A DNA stretch of 64,000 bases from Holacanthus passer (Eukaryota; Chordata; Actinopteri; Pomacanthidae): positions 3,410,001-3,474,000 of the forward strand of contig JAFREQ010000035.1 in NCBI GenBank assembly GCA_025331565.1, given 5' to 3'. The position numbers and the translations under genes are program-made. Below, piece after piece: positions 45,368-58,500 of this stretch. The notes below the pieces were generated by a model that saw only the letters and a program-made list of their open reading frames with translations, ran no database searches and was not told the origin of the DNA. Position 1 is the first letter of the stretch. Each line of letters opens with the position of its first letter.

Positions 45368-48300
45368 GATAGACATTTTAAACTACTGTTAAAACTCCCT
45401 GTAGTCAATTGACGGAATCATCTGTATTTGCACACTGTGTGGAATAGATGTAAAAAAGTTTTGGTGCTATCAGTTTGTAATACCTGTATGCACCCATGCT
45501 AATGTGAGTAACGTTGAACCAGCAGCAGAATAATAATAGTTTTCTCTGTGTTATTGTGAGAGAGAGTGACCTGTGTGCACACTGCCGATCAGCATTACAA
45601 GCATGATACTAACACTAGCATTAGCTATGGACGTTCACAGGCCAGAAGCTGATGCAGAATAATATTGTGTTGAATGTTAATATTTATTTCATCTCTGTTC
45701 TTTATATATTGCTTTGTTAATGATGCAGCTTTATATCAGTAAACCTCGCCTCATACCTAACATGACCCCTGTGTAGGAATGGAGTAATGTTTGGAGGCTG
45801 TTTGAAGTACGACATTGCAATGCTATGCTAAGCTACGTTGCACTGGTAATGGCAATTATTTTACCTCAATGAAGGATGCCTTAATTGGATTAATGTAATT
45901 AGTTTATTTGATTGAATTGCAGACGCCATAGACCTTTGTATTTATTGTAATTTATGTTTATTTCTAATTATAGATAACCACACACACACACACCTTTTTA
46001 ACATCACACATACTGAGTCATTGTTCTTGACCTTGACCTTCTCTGGTGATAATTAAAGAGACTTCATCCTCGTGACGGAGGAGGATTCAGTTGGAACAGA
46101 CACATGCAACTCTTCGCACCTACTTCGATCCCCATAATTGGATGCACTTTGTACAGATCATTTTTAGCAATATGTCGAGCTTTGCCTGCTGTCTCTCACG
46201 GTGATCTAGGTGGATCTAGGTGACGTAAGTTATACATATTGAGATACAGCCATTTGAATGAGAATGAGAGCAGAGAATGTCACCTGCAATTCAACAAATA
46301 ACACTCTTCTGTCTGCACACTGTAGAAAATGGAGCACAATTCAGATCTGATAAGAGGATTGTACATTGTTGTTGTGCATCTCAGTGTGCACTGATGGAGA
46401 CCTTAGAACCAATTGATTCATACAGACCTAGTTTATTATTGATCAAGGTCAAATATATGCCTGACTAAAATAACTTCATTAGTGCTCATATGAATTTTAA
46501 TGCCGTGGGTGCTGCTTTACTTTCATGATGACAGAAATAAATGCGCAGCAAAAACAAATAATGATATATCTCACAGGTGATTTGTATGTTGCACTTGTAT
46601 AAGTCGTATTAAATCACAGGAGAAACACACGCGTTTATCTACCAGCCTCATGCAAACATTTGCAGCAGCAATGTCAATGAGTGTTTTAATGGGCATGTGG
46701 GATATTTTAATGTATTTCATTTATATTAACCACGGCACAGGATTCAAACAGCTTTGCATCCTCCTGAGTTGGACTAAATGAGAGAAGTCAGGGATGACAC
46801 ATAGGTCAGGAGTAGTCAATGTCTCAGTTACTGTTTCATGACTATTCATCCTGACAATGTACTCTTCCCCTCATGGACTGCTTTCAGCCCGAGTCAGCTT
46901 GCCAGATTGCCTTTGCAGAACACTACTCAAACAAAGCATGTTGAGGCACTGGAGAAATCAAACAAAGCAACCAAAAAAAAGGATCTGGCAACTCAACAAG
47001 AGTATAACTTGTCCCACTTGGTTTGCCACAACCACATTGGTTTTATGAAATCATCTGGACAGGCAACACCTGTTGCGACAGCTTCCCTGTCACTACAGTA
47101 GTTCCTCTCATCAAGCTTTTTTTCCCCTGATCTCTTTTGTCTTTTACTCTTTTTCAATGGTAGTGGCTCAGGCGTTGCATTTTAAATTAGGACACTGTGA
47201 ATGTCTTAAAAGGATTTTTAAAATAATTTTTCAAATGCAAAATAGATAATGCATGCTTTTTTTTTTACTGTGTTGAGTGTTGGCGTGTTACCAGAAATTT
47301 CAGTACCCTCACCAGCGCTGGATTGTGAAAAAAGAAGAATGGGGGTCTTTAATGAGATGGGGACGAGAGGCCACAGGTCAGCAAGACGTATTGACAATAG
47401 CTGAGGCAGCAGAGAAACCCACTGCGGAGAGGCCGTTTTGCATCAGAGCGCCGTCTGATGTGGATGAGATATGATGAAAATGCATTAAAAACAGCAGCTT
47501 TCAGACATGAATGCCAATTTCAAGATCAATGAAGATGATTGTTGTAAAAAGATGTGTTGGGTGGGATGAGAGTTGGCCATGCGTCACAGGAGGAATGTGC
47601 ATCTTGGATCGGTTGACCTTTCTTGTCGGGGTTCAGGTAAGACAAAGACAACACATTTGCAGGAATTCCAATATATTTTTATGTACTTTCTCCCTTTTAA
47701 AAAAGCTGTTAGTGGTCTGTAACTCTTTAGCTGCGCGGGAGTATTCTTGTAGAAAGCTGTTTCCTGAATTAATAGTTCCTTCTGTTATACTGCATGGAAT
47801 TACGTGACTTTAAATCCTGCCTTTGAGTAGCTTTCAAGAGTAGCAAGAAATATTGCTTGTTGATGTGCCAAGGCATTGATTACTGTGCTCGGCCTCGGTA
47901 GCCAGTCATATTAATGGACTAACTTGCGAAGTAATTTAATGCAGAAATTACTTTGCATTTCTGCCGAGTAATTTCAAAGGTAAAATGCAGAGCGGAGGTT
48001 GGTGCCTCTGAGGGATAGGAGATGGAGCTGAGCCTGACCCAGGCTTAAGAGGATGTGTCTGCCATGTCGCGTTTGATTAATGGCACCACAGGCCTGCTCA
48101 TCAAGAGGTAATAAAATATGAGGGCATAAGTCAGGCCTCATCCTAGGGTTCTGGCAGGTGTTCAGGTCTTTAAGCACAAGCTTCTCCCAGGTAGAGCATA
48201 CCAAAAGATCTATCTCCACCCGGTTTCTGATGCTTTTAACTCTGGACCACACCAAACAGTGAAGTCAAATTGTGCATTTGTGCAAATCGTTTCTGGCGTG

Positions 48301-49060
48301 TCAATATTTCAGCTGCTGGATGGCAGAAAAGCAATGATTTCAGCCTGTTTTTCATGAGAAATAAGAAAACTCAGTGCTTTGTCTAGAATTCCCATGTATT
48401 AGAAAGTTTCTCCGGAAGCTGATGGACTGGCCAAGAAATATGCTGTCACAGGACGTCATGTTAGAAGACAGCAAATCCTTCAAGACAGTCTTAAAAATCC
48501 AGTCAGAAGAAATCTCTCTGTGGCCCCAAAACCAGCTGCCTCCGAGAACTTGATAGTGGAGTATATGTGACTGAAAAATAGAATGAAAGATGCCAACCAG
48601 CAGAGCCGTTATTGAGCTGCTCTGGAAAGCTGTGGAAATCAACAAACAGCTGTGAGATGGGCTGCACTCTAGTTATTTACCAGTACTTCATTTTTAAAAA
48701 AATGTTTTTTTTAATATTTAAATGCGTATTAAATATTGTATATCTTTTGACCTTTTAATGAGTCTTATAATGAATGTTGTCTTGCACTCAGGCTACTGTG
48801 GTATTTGCATTCTGTAAGTGCTTCCGGTGCTGTGTATGTTAGTCGTCTTGGGCGCTTGTGGTTCCCAGCAAATATGTAAATTTGATGCACATACTGAGAA
48901 TGATCTGTACACAAATATTCAATAGGCATACTGTCGAACACAAAATAGAGGCGCTCGTGGAGACTATGCTAAAGGCTAATGAGAGGGTTGCTGAATAATA
49001 TAAGAAACATATAATGATGGTTCGTTGAGGGTGTTTGCTGTACACACTGTCGACGCGTCC
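45368..49060. other. Non-coding stretch
   Basis: No supported gene. Minor items are a short CA tract near 45980-45992, a double GATCTAGGTG near 46202-46221 and a small hairpin (GCAGAAAT/ATTTCTGC) at 47941-47964. Confidence 0.6.
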
Positions 49061-50350
49061 ATATAGACAAATTAGGCAATTGCCTAAGGCGGCCTTTTGG
49101 CAAGGGCGGCAAAATGTGGGCCAACTATAATTCATGAGCTAAACTGCAACCTAACCTCAACCAATAGCGGCAAGTGAAGACCCGCAAAGGTACACGATCT
49201 GTAAGCACAATGAATTGCAGAGGAATGTGTCAATCAGGCTCCACCTTCCCCGAGCTCCCACAAGCTAATTTGCACTGGAGCTGAAATTGGATTATTTGGA
49301 AAACTGCTATAGGCTACGTGCTGCCATGACTCAGCAAATTGAAAATCAACCAAGTTCAACCGAGTGAGCTACCACACTTCTATGAACATCTCTGACCACA
49401 GGATTTGACGATTTGCTGACAACACGATTTGCTGACCCACACATGCGCCACTGGTACATGGGGCACACGCTCGACCTTTTGCGGAAAGCTCAGAGAAAAG
49501 CTATTTATATTGGTCTTGTCCACATACAAAACAAGTTTGAAGTAAGTAGTCTTACTTCTTGTTACTTTGGAAAATGTATTTTTTGAAATCACTGACAAGA
49601 GTCATTGTTTGCTGACCAAACTTTGGTCTTAAGCAAAAACACAAACTTTTCAGAACTGACTGCAATTTTTTAATGCTTTTCTATTACAACGTTTAGTCCC
49701 CTCTTTATGATTGTACACATACAATTGTATAATTTTATTACAATAATGTTAAAAACTTTGAGTGCACTAGTGTTGCACTAGACTATTTGTGTAATTTGTA
49801 TGGCATATTAAATTAGATTAGATTCAACTTTATTGTCGTTGCAAAGAGCACAACGAAGATAACAAAATGCAGTTCAGCATCTAACCAGAATCTCAAAAAG
49901 CATGAAAGTACAGAGCAATGTACATGTATAGAAGTGTATAAATAACAGTGAGGAATATATGTGAAGACACTGAAATTAAAAAAATATGTACAGATATAGA
50001 TATATATCTGATATAAACAACATGTGCAGCAGTTACAGCAGGCAATTGCAGGTATAAGTGTAAATATGAAGTGCAGGTGTAAGAACAAGTTTTGCTAGTA
50101 GTAGATATTATATACAGAATAAACAGCTAGATACACTAAAGGACAGACATGTAGAGCATACACAGCAGTATAAATAGGAATACACGATAGGGCAGACTGA
50201 ATATGCTGTAGGGCAGATGTTGGCCTTTGTGTGTTGTTGCTGGTTTTTGGATTATGTGTATGGCATATTGGCTTTCGTGTGTTGTTGCCAGTATGGTAAG
50301 TTGCAAATGGAAGGGGCGGCATAATTGTTCCTCGCCTAGAGCGGCAGAAG
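49061..50350. mobile_element. Degenerate interspersed element interrupted by a retroelement
   Basis: The left part has AATTAGGCAATTGCCTAAGG and CAAGGGCGGCAAAATG. The right part has GGGGCGGCATAATTGTTCCT and CGCCTAGAGCGGCAGAAG. These GGCGGCAAAA-type phrases recur, as I recall, in a dispersed fish element (possibly hAT-like; not verified). No transposase frame survives. The middle is split by the insertion at 49810-50256. Exact ends are uncertain. Confidence 0.5.
49810..50256 (-). mobile_element. 5'-truncated non-LTR retroelement tail with target-site duplication
   Basis: Flanked by a perfect 13-bp direct repeat TGTATGGCATATT (49797-49809 and 50257-50269), the signature of target-primed insertion. 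Read on the - strand, the element ends in AATAAAGTTGAATCTAATCT plus TAATT, with AATAAA as the complement of 49829-49834 and short tail repeats. The + strand phrase GATTCAACTTTATTGTC is widespread in fish genomes. At 447 bp it keeps no coding frame; the LINE family is not determined. Confidence 0.7.
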
Positions 50351-52693
50351 TGCATGCGCAGGTCCTGGCTGTACAAATGTGTGTCTTCTGCTCCTAATGA
50401 ATCTCCAGGTAGAGTAGATGCCGGGAGGCATATTGATGCTCCCTCTGTCAATACTACATTTCGTTCCAGATGGAAGTGTGAAATATCGACGTGACCATCA
50501 GACACAACAAGTATTACCAAATCCACCAGAATAGCGCCACGAAACAATCTGTGAGAAAGATTCTTGGGTAGTAAATGGACATTTTTGTACACTTCACTGT
50601 GCTCAAGCCTATTTTCATTTCTCAAAGCCTGTGCCTGAAACACTGCAACAATTCCCCTCACTGGTATTGACTTTGTGATTTCTATTACAGGCTGTGTTGC
50701 AGTTCCTTAACATTTTACAATTATCACTATCTTTGTCTCAATATCCTCCTGATATCAGAGTTCAATTTTTTCTAATACCTTTTTACCTATTTATGCATAA
50801 TGCCCAGTATTTTTGTCGGCATTAACACATGCATGCAAGTCATGCAATATAACTAGAAATACCTCGATGAATCATGTTTTAAATTTCCTGTTCACAGAGG
50901 GGTTGCGATGGTAATAGCTGATACTGTGATGCTGAGAGATCGTCCTGTGAGATATTGGCGAAATTGACTCCTTTGCCAGTTTCTTCTTTTTCCTGGGCTC
51001 CCAGCTCCCGATACAAGAAGATATCTTTTCATGTTTCACTATTAAAGAAAAAAATATATATCACATTGATTTTTCTTTCCATTGTGACCCTCAAAATGTT
51101 TGTATATATTCACCTTCTCAATATAGTGGATACATATTGACATTTTTGGCCTTTTGCAAATCCAAGTCAATTCGGATAATTGTCTGTAGTTTATAAAAGT
51201 GTCAGTCATCTTCCTGAAGGTCAAAGTCAGGATATGTCCAACAGATTGTGGAGACCGAGAGGCAACACTGTCAAACTCTTAAAGACAAGACACTGAAGTA
51301 TGGAGGCTAAAGTAATTAAAACATTTATATCTATTTTTATGTTTCTTTGATGATTTTACTCTATTCTCACATCTTTAAGATAATAGTGCATGTGCAATTA
51401 TCAGAAATGCAAGAATTTAGGAATAAGTAAGCTAATTTGAACGTAATTGAGGCTATGAAATAACAAAAAACCCTCAACTCTGTATGGAAGTTATTTGCAC
51501 CATTGTTTTTCAGCATACACAGAGAAAATCACCATAAGTGCTAAGACCACATTCTGAGTAAGCAAAAGGCACTAAAAACCTGTTTAAGGCTTGCAGATTA
51601 AGAGATTAAGAGCAGATATGGAACGTAATTCAGGAAGCTTGTGATTCCTGAATGGCTGAAAATTAACGAGGGCTTTCCAGGCATTTGCATTGAAAAACAG
51701 ATTGATTTCACCCAGTTTGCAGCGCAGGCACCTGCTGGTCAAAAAGCCTCGAGTGTTCAGAGGTTGCCACAATATAAAATCATGACAGAGTGGGAGATTG
51801 ATATGCTCTCTTTCATCCAATAGGCTGTAAATGGGGTGCTGTCAGAATGACTCTGTGTCAAACTGTCACTCTGGGCTCGGCTCAGTCAAACTGATGCATC
51901 TGTGCTCACGCAGGCCATTGCTTTAGCAAATGCAAGTCATTAAGCAAGAGATAAAGACAACAAAAAAATAAAGCTTTTCACAGATGGAGACCTTATTTAG
52001 ATTAATAGGTGATGAGTTACAAACACACTGCCAGCGCTACAGCACACTTCCATTTCCTGAAAAATTGGCAGCTTGTTTACTGCAGAGGTTGCGATAATTA
52101 GTGTTCTCGGACAAATGTTTTGCACCTAACTAGTCACACATATTTTCAATTTGAAACTTTGAAATGCACCTTGAAATGTTCAGCTTCTGGGGGACATTTT
52201 GAGTGCTTCTATGCAACCTTTTTGATGATTGTTTGAGTTGTAAAAAATATTGAACTTGTTCCAGTTTTTTTCTCTCTATTTTCGCTCCAATTAAAGTCTA
52301 TGGAGTGGAAGCTCATCATAGGCAGAAGCTATGGTATTGAAGACCTGGGAAATAAAACGAATCTGCTCACAGGTTCCACATTTCACGCACACATCATACA
52401 TCTAAATTCTCCCACAAGCCTCCTCTCTCTGAAAATGTAAAACTAACCCGCAGGAGAAACAATTTTGGAGCTTTAATGCTTAATTGATGGGTAGACGACT
52501 GTCAAGCTGCTGTTGAAATGGAAGGAACCTTTCTCCTCTTCTTCCTTTTTTAACTTAAAGATCCTCTCTTAATTAAAGGCTATGTATATGTAATTATATT
52601 CATCTAGTCATATTCCCACTCACAGTGTAAAAAAAATCTACAAGTTGTAATTTTTAGGGACACGTCTGAATTGAGGGCCTTAATTTTGCATGT
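50351..52693. other. Non-coding stretch
   Basis: No supported gene. The 188-codon - strand frame at 50095-50661 straddles the retroelement boundary and has no domain. Nothing else was noticed. Confidence 0.55.
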
Positions 52694-52970
52694 CCTTCTG
52701 ATAACTTTCTGCTTTTAAAAAGACTGTCCGTCTCACACAAGTGCATGGCATTTGGCTAATTAGCTTTCTCCTCAGGAAAGTGTGCGCTTGTACAGGTCAG
52801 TTTGCCTCGGAGGCATGTCTTGTCAGCGGTTAGCTATAAAAATGTCCCTGACTGGTCCTCAGCATGGCCAACTTTTCTGCTGTTTAATAAAGATGCTTCT
52901 GAAATCGCTGTCTTTCAGAAGACTATCCAGCTCACACAGGTGTCTGGCTAATTAGAGCCATCCTCAAAAA
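52694..52970. repeat. Diverged local duplication containing CTAATTAG motifs
   Basis: Two related segments lie about 199 bp apart. Copy A (52720-52763) reads AAGACTGTCCGTCTCACACA...TTGGCTAATTAG. Copy B (52919-52955) reads AAGACTATCCAGCTCACACA...CTGGCTAATTAG. Similarity extends upstream (CCTTCTGATA / GCTTCTGAAA; TTTCTGCTTTT / CGCTGTCTTTC). Both end in CTAATTAG, a homeodomain-type core. It may be an old tandem duplication of a regulatory module or two pieces of a low-copy repeat. Confidence 0.55.
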
Positions 52971-54390
52971 AGCCTGTGAAAATGACAGATGCTATAACTC
53001 AACTCTATCCTATCCAAAGGTCCTGAGTTAAAATCCATCTCTTACACTATATAGGCTGCTTAAGTTACTACTATCACTCCCCTTTGCCCTGACACTTGCC
53101 CTACCATTGGAAGCAGTTGAATAAGCTTTTTCTTAAGCTTTGTGATCTGTATTAATGTGCTGCCTTTCAGTAAAAGCAAGCCCCCCCCACCCCAGTAAAT
53201 GTGCCTTTTCTACTTTTTAATTAATTTATAATGAGTTCTTTTCATTTCTCGGAGTTGTAGGTCAGTCATTTTGAAAAGGTTACATTTCTAAGACTGATTT
53301 GCGGAGCTGTTGAATGTTTAGAGCGTTTTCTCAGACAGAGGAGTTACATTTGACCTCCCTGTTGTCAAAAGCTGCTTCTGCTCTGAAACCACACCTGCAG
53401 CATTGATAATGAAGAGAGACACAGCTTTAAGGCCTGGTTAAATTTGGGGGCACAACCTTGACATATCATTATGTAAGTAATTGATTATTTAAGTAATTAC
53501 TTAAGTATGATGTAACCTTATAAATTTGTGTTTCTAGCAACCTGATGAATTTACTCTTTTGGCTTTTGGTTTCTGGTCTCCACCAAATCCTGAAGGAAAT
53601 ATCTGTCTCTTTATTGTCTAAATGCTTTACCAGCTAGTGAATACATGTGTCTCTCCGCTGTTTGGTGTTCAGCAGTGATTTTTTTCAAAACCAGCGGCCG
53701 AAAACCTTCACTTTGAGATCGGTGAGAGCGAAACTACAAGTTGCAAACCAGACAGCTAAACAATGACATGAAACTTGCTGTAGAGCTCCGTGCGCCGCTC
53801 TTACACTGTTGCTTTATTCTCATATTGTCTTTTAATATGTTGTTATGATAAAACTATCTATTATAGCTGCTCTAAGCACACGATGTTCTGACAGATTCTT
53901 CTGTCTGCATCTGCTAGCTGCCCCTTCAAACATGAGGCAGTAAGAGATTTGCTTAAGAGCTGAAGCAGAATGTGTTAACTGCTGTGAAAATGAATGCAAA
54001 CAATCCCCCAGTTGTAATGCATCTCAGTGCCTGCTCTCTCAAAGACCTCCTAAATGATGGAGCCTTTTAGTGAAATCAGATTTAGTCCTAATTGGATGAC
54101 AGGCTCAGTGTGGACTCCCTCAGGACAGTGATGCACATACATGCGGTGGATGAAATAACGAGAGCACAGTGCAGTGCGATGTAACGCCACGCAATCAAAA
54201 CTGTTGTGAAACTTAAAATGTTCAACTTGTTGAGGGAGATGCTGATTAAATGTTGGTAAATTATGTGGCCGTGCTTTGTGGTGTTGTTAAAGAAATATAT
54301 CAGTAACTATCCAGTGTTGGTGCGGGTCTAATTGTCAGTGCAAAGAAGTACATTTGACACATTACATAGCTTTGTCGTGGTCGCAACAAA
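52971..54390. other. Non-coding stretch with a perfect 16-bp palindrome
   Basis: TTAAGTAATTACTTAA (53489-53504) is its own complement and sits inside a longer imperfect inverted repeat. A run of C at about 53181-53190 precedes it. No gene seen. Confidence 0.55.
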
Positions 54391-54725
54391 TGATCCAACA
54401 ATACATGAGAATAAAATTGGTCTTTTTGCAACATAAGTTACAACCAAAAAATCCAATCCTTTTATTTAATGTCTGACCTCATCAACTTCATAGTTTTTTG
54501 TAAATATCTGCTTATTCTGAATTTGATGGCAGCAACATGTTTCAAACAAGTTGGGACAGGAGCAACAAACAGGTGATAGTATCATGATTGGGTATGAAAG
54601 GTTCATCCTGGAAAGACTCAGTTGTTCACAAGCAAGGATGGAGAGAGGTTCACCACTTTGTCAAACACAGGATTGCAGGATACACTAATCCTCAGTTTGT
54701 TTGCAAATGATTGCAGCATCTCAAC
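54391..54725. mobile_element. Fish DNA-transposon fragment
   Basis: Contains ATGGCAGCAACATGTTTCAA, AAGTTGGGACAGGAGCAACA, GTGATAGTATCATGATTGGG and TTCACAAGCAAGGATGGAGA, phrases I recognise from a very abundant, usually non-autonomous fish DNA element. The superfamily is uncertain. No transposase frame is left, and the copy is internally deleted compared with the remembered layout. It ends near ACTTTGTCAAACACAGG. Confidence 0.55.
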
Positions 54726-55284
54726 TCAGACTCACTTATCATAATAATAATTGTCTGACCTGTATTAAACCTGACACATGAAAATTTCTTTCAACTTTAT
54801 TTGTCTCACTTATGAGTGTGCATTTTCATTAGTGTCACCAAATCTTTAATTTACTGTAACTGAGCGACTTCCAAGACATTACATTATGAGAATATGAGAA
54901 ATTATTTTCACATTTTAGGCAAATGGACCATTTTTAATTGCAGACATTTTGACTCTGATGGCAGGAAAAGTGCACGATGCTTCCATTACATTTATGCATT
55001 ATAGTAAGCCTAAAGAAACTTGCACCAAAGCAAGACTCTGATAGCGGGAAATGTCATGTAGCCATTCTCAGTGTTACATGATGATTACACATGTGCTTCT
55101 TCTAAAAGTAAACTACAGCAATTCTAGTTATCAGTAAACGGCACAAAGATTACATGACCTTATTTTCCATCTTTTATTGTGGTAGTATTTGATGTAGGAA
55201 TAAAAAATAAGACAACACGTGAATCAAATCAAATAAAGCTGTTTACCTAATTAGCAAGACAAAAATCATCCCTTTTTTTTTCAG
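54726..55284. other. Non-coding stretch
   Basis: AT-rich, no supported gene. It ends in a pyrimidine tract and CAG (55284) that looks like a 3' splice site. Confidence 0.5.
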
Positions 55285-55569
55285 TCCGAAATGGGAGAGC
55301 CTCTTAATTACGCTCGGCTCAGACGGACTCTGAGTGAAATAGTAACACTAATTGGAGCTTCTGCTCGCACTCCGAGCCCTAACCACTGGAAGCCTTTAAA
55401 GGGTCTCTATCTGAGGAATGTCCTGCTGGTTTCCCTGAAGGAAGATTCGGGCTATATAGCCTGTCAGGAGCTTCAAACAGGAGCAAAGACAGAAGCAGTG
55501 TGGCCAGTGGCACCCATGATATCTCTTCTGAACACACAGCACAAGAAATTAAAGAAAGATACTCTTGGG
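55285..55569 (+). other. Exon-like open segment of unknown nature
   Basis: Bounded by CCTTTTTTTTTCAG on the left and TTGGG|GTAATG on the right, open for 95 codons in one frame, with codon content more even than its surroundings. The peptide (MGEPLNYARLRRTLSEIV..., LRNVLLVSLKEDSG..., MISLLNTQHKKLKKD) matches no family I know. It could be an exon of an unrecognised gene, a conserved non-coding element, or chance. Confidence 0.2.
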
Positions 55570-58500
55570 GTAATGCTTTGCTCCTCAGCGGGGAGCTGGG
55601 GTGTTAGATAACACCTCACTTTTCACACAGGTAGAAAACAGATGAGGCATCGTTAAGACCTGTCACTAATTTGTTTTTGTCAGCATAAAATAAAGGTGAT
55701 GTGGGGATAGCTAAGCCATTTGACTGTCTTAAAAAATGAAGGGTGAATTTATTAATTCTCCCCTAAGTGCTGCTTAGGGATTCTAGGCAATATTTGATAA
55801 TGGCATAGCTGGAGTGCTTGTCAAGATACGTAATCAATTCTGAGTTTTCATCCTAGGGATATGTTGACCCACATTTGTGCATAATTGTATGGCATGAAGA
55901 ACAGAATGCAGCGTTTTGAAAAAGCACCTCTGCGGGGAAGGAGGAGAAAAAGAAAAAAAAATTCACAAAGAAACAAAAGCACCGATTCACACCCAGAATT
56001 ATGTCCTCAAAACCCCACTTTTTCCAGGAAGTAATGATGCACTTCAAACAGACCAACTGCCAATTTTTTAAAACCAGTAGTAAAATCTGGAAGCTTTGAG
56101 CTTTCTTGCTTGAGCTTATTTGGCTTTCTCACATGTCTGGCGGGGCATTAGGAGGAGGAGGAGGAAGGGCATCTGACTGGGCGCTGCTGCAGTCCATTGA
56201 CTGTTTTCTTCAGAGGGAAAGGTCAGAGGATACAGTACGACGGGACACCTGCTGAAGGTAATCATTAATAAACCTGCTGTCCTGTCAGCAGCCCCTGGCT
56301 TTACCAGATGTGTTCCACTGAAAAGAGGGAAATGTGGCAGGGGTGTCCACACATCATGATAATACAGTTGGCCTGTCCTGCGCAGACATGCTGCAGCAAC
56401 ATGTGATTTAGGAAACAAGAAACAAGACTGGAGGTACAAACTGGCATATTTTGACTCTTGTTAGTTACATGTGTGACTCAGAAACTGGATGCCACAAAGC
56501 TTTTTTTTGCCTCCCAGGAATGTCTCTAATTTAAAGGTTACCACTCTGTCATACAGTCGGTGACTACCAAGGCCAACGTTTGAATGTTTGAAACCAGACT
56601 CTGTTGCTGTTCTAAAAGTATGGCAGGCAGCTTCAATGACAAAACTACTATTATTCTGCAGCTTATTATGTGCTCACAGTTTGTACCTCAGTGCAAAAAA
56701 AAGTTCTTTTTTTTATTCGATGAGGTTATATAAAAAATGCAGATTGGCAGCAATATATCCGTGATTCAGTTTCTGGCTTTGTGGCCCTGTCTAACCTCTT
56801 CTCCCCCATTCTCCCGTCTCTACTCACTACACTTCAATTGCACCGTCATGCAAATAATACTCCTGTCCTGCAGAGGAGAAAAGGTGGGAAACCAAATTGG
56901 ATCGAATGTAATTCAGTTCACCAAGCAGGGAATGAATCGATAATGTTGAGAAATGGCTTTCGGAGGACTGAGTGCCCACCTTGGGTAAGAGGTGTCTTCT
57001 GTTTACAGCGCAACCTGGGCCGGCCTGCTTATGTATTTTACGACAGGTTAATCAAGAATCACCGCGTCCCGTGCTTCATTCCTGACATCTCTTCTTGTGA
57101 TGTTCGCCGCGAAAGCACTTCAGAAAATGTGCCGCCTGTTTGCATTCTCGAGTGCGATAGGTCGGCTTGAATGGTTTTTCCATTGACTGCAGATTTGCAT
57201 TCTCATCTTTGTGAAATGTATTCACGGAATATAGCTGAGCAAACAAATTGGCATAGTTTGTATTTACTCTCGGCCCATCAAGCCACTTACAAGATACAGT
57301 GTTTGTATCCTTGTGCACACAGATGCCTTATACAGCATCCAGCATATGCGCTCAGAATGAAACTTTACTAAAGCTGTTGTTTTCTCCCGTTTTCTTTTTG
57401 CCAGTCCAACACACACACACACACACATAATTACAAACGGCACAGAGCCCGCATTGCATACAGATGATTACACAAGCATACTGAATGAATGCATCCTTTT
57501 AAAAAATGTCCATTTATTTTCCACAACTGAATACTGACTAATAACTGAGCATCACTTAATTTCCATATTATGAGATAATTATGCAGTTCTAATTATACAT
57601 GTATTTTTCATTCGCGCAAAAATGTAATTACCCGTGTTGCAATAACCAACAGCACTTGCACATGCATAAGGTGAGGACACCAGTCATCTGGAGGGACCCC
57701 GGAGCCGATCGATCGCTGCTCTACAATGAGTAGAGACAGAAGAGGTCGGGACTCGTTTTTTTTCTTCCAAGATTTTCAGGCACTATCAAGTGAGAGGACA
57801 CGCCGGCAAAGCACCTGTTGGAAGGACTGCATAAGAGCACTTAGACGTCCCACAGTAGGGGTTGGGAAAAGGAGCTATAGAAAATAATGTTAGGGTTACT
57901 GTGGTTGCTCTGTGCAAAGTAATGCTTACTTGGATAAATGGCTTGAAAATGGATAGCTGGATGCATGGAGCACCTGGGGCTATATCAGAGGGGCCAAGGA
58001 GTTTGGAGGCATCTTCGCCAGTAGAAATCCTGTGGAAATGTAAAAGCACCTTAAAGCAGGGATTCATCAGACTTTGACATACTTCCTGCAACTTTGCTGT
58101 CTCTTCGTTTATGACCTTTCCTTCCCAAATAAAAACTCTGATTTACATTTACACACCACAAAAGCTTGTGAGAAGTAAAAAATGTGCTTGTGCTCTCTAA
58201 CATATGAGACTCAGGTTGGTGTGAAACAGCCATACCACCGATGCGACGTGCTCCAGAGTTCAGAGATCCAGGATTTCAGCGACTTGTATAAGTTCCTCTC
58301 CTGGCATTGATTAAACCCCTAAAACTCATCTCTGTTTATTAAAATATATAATTACATACAATTTTTTTTTTCCATGCACGACTCACATTGGCTTCGATAT
58401 AACTCTACACCTTTGCTGTCATATAGTACACTCCAATCCGAATAGTCCCTACCTCTCTCTGGCCTCGTCACACAAACCACATTTAATTCTACAGCTTTGC

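Noticed and set aside
47941..47964. Short hairpin GCAGAAAT/ATTTCTGC
   Set aside because: An 8-bp AT-containing stem is expected often by chance in 64 kb.
50095..50661. 188-codon - strand ORF
   Set aside because: It crosses the boundary of the inserted retroelement and the older element, and shows no reverse transcriptase, endonuclease or transposase motif.
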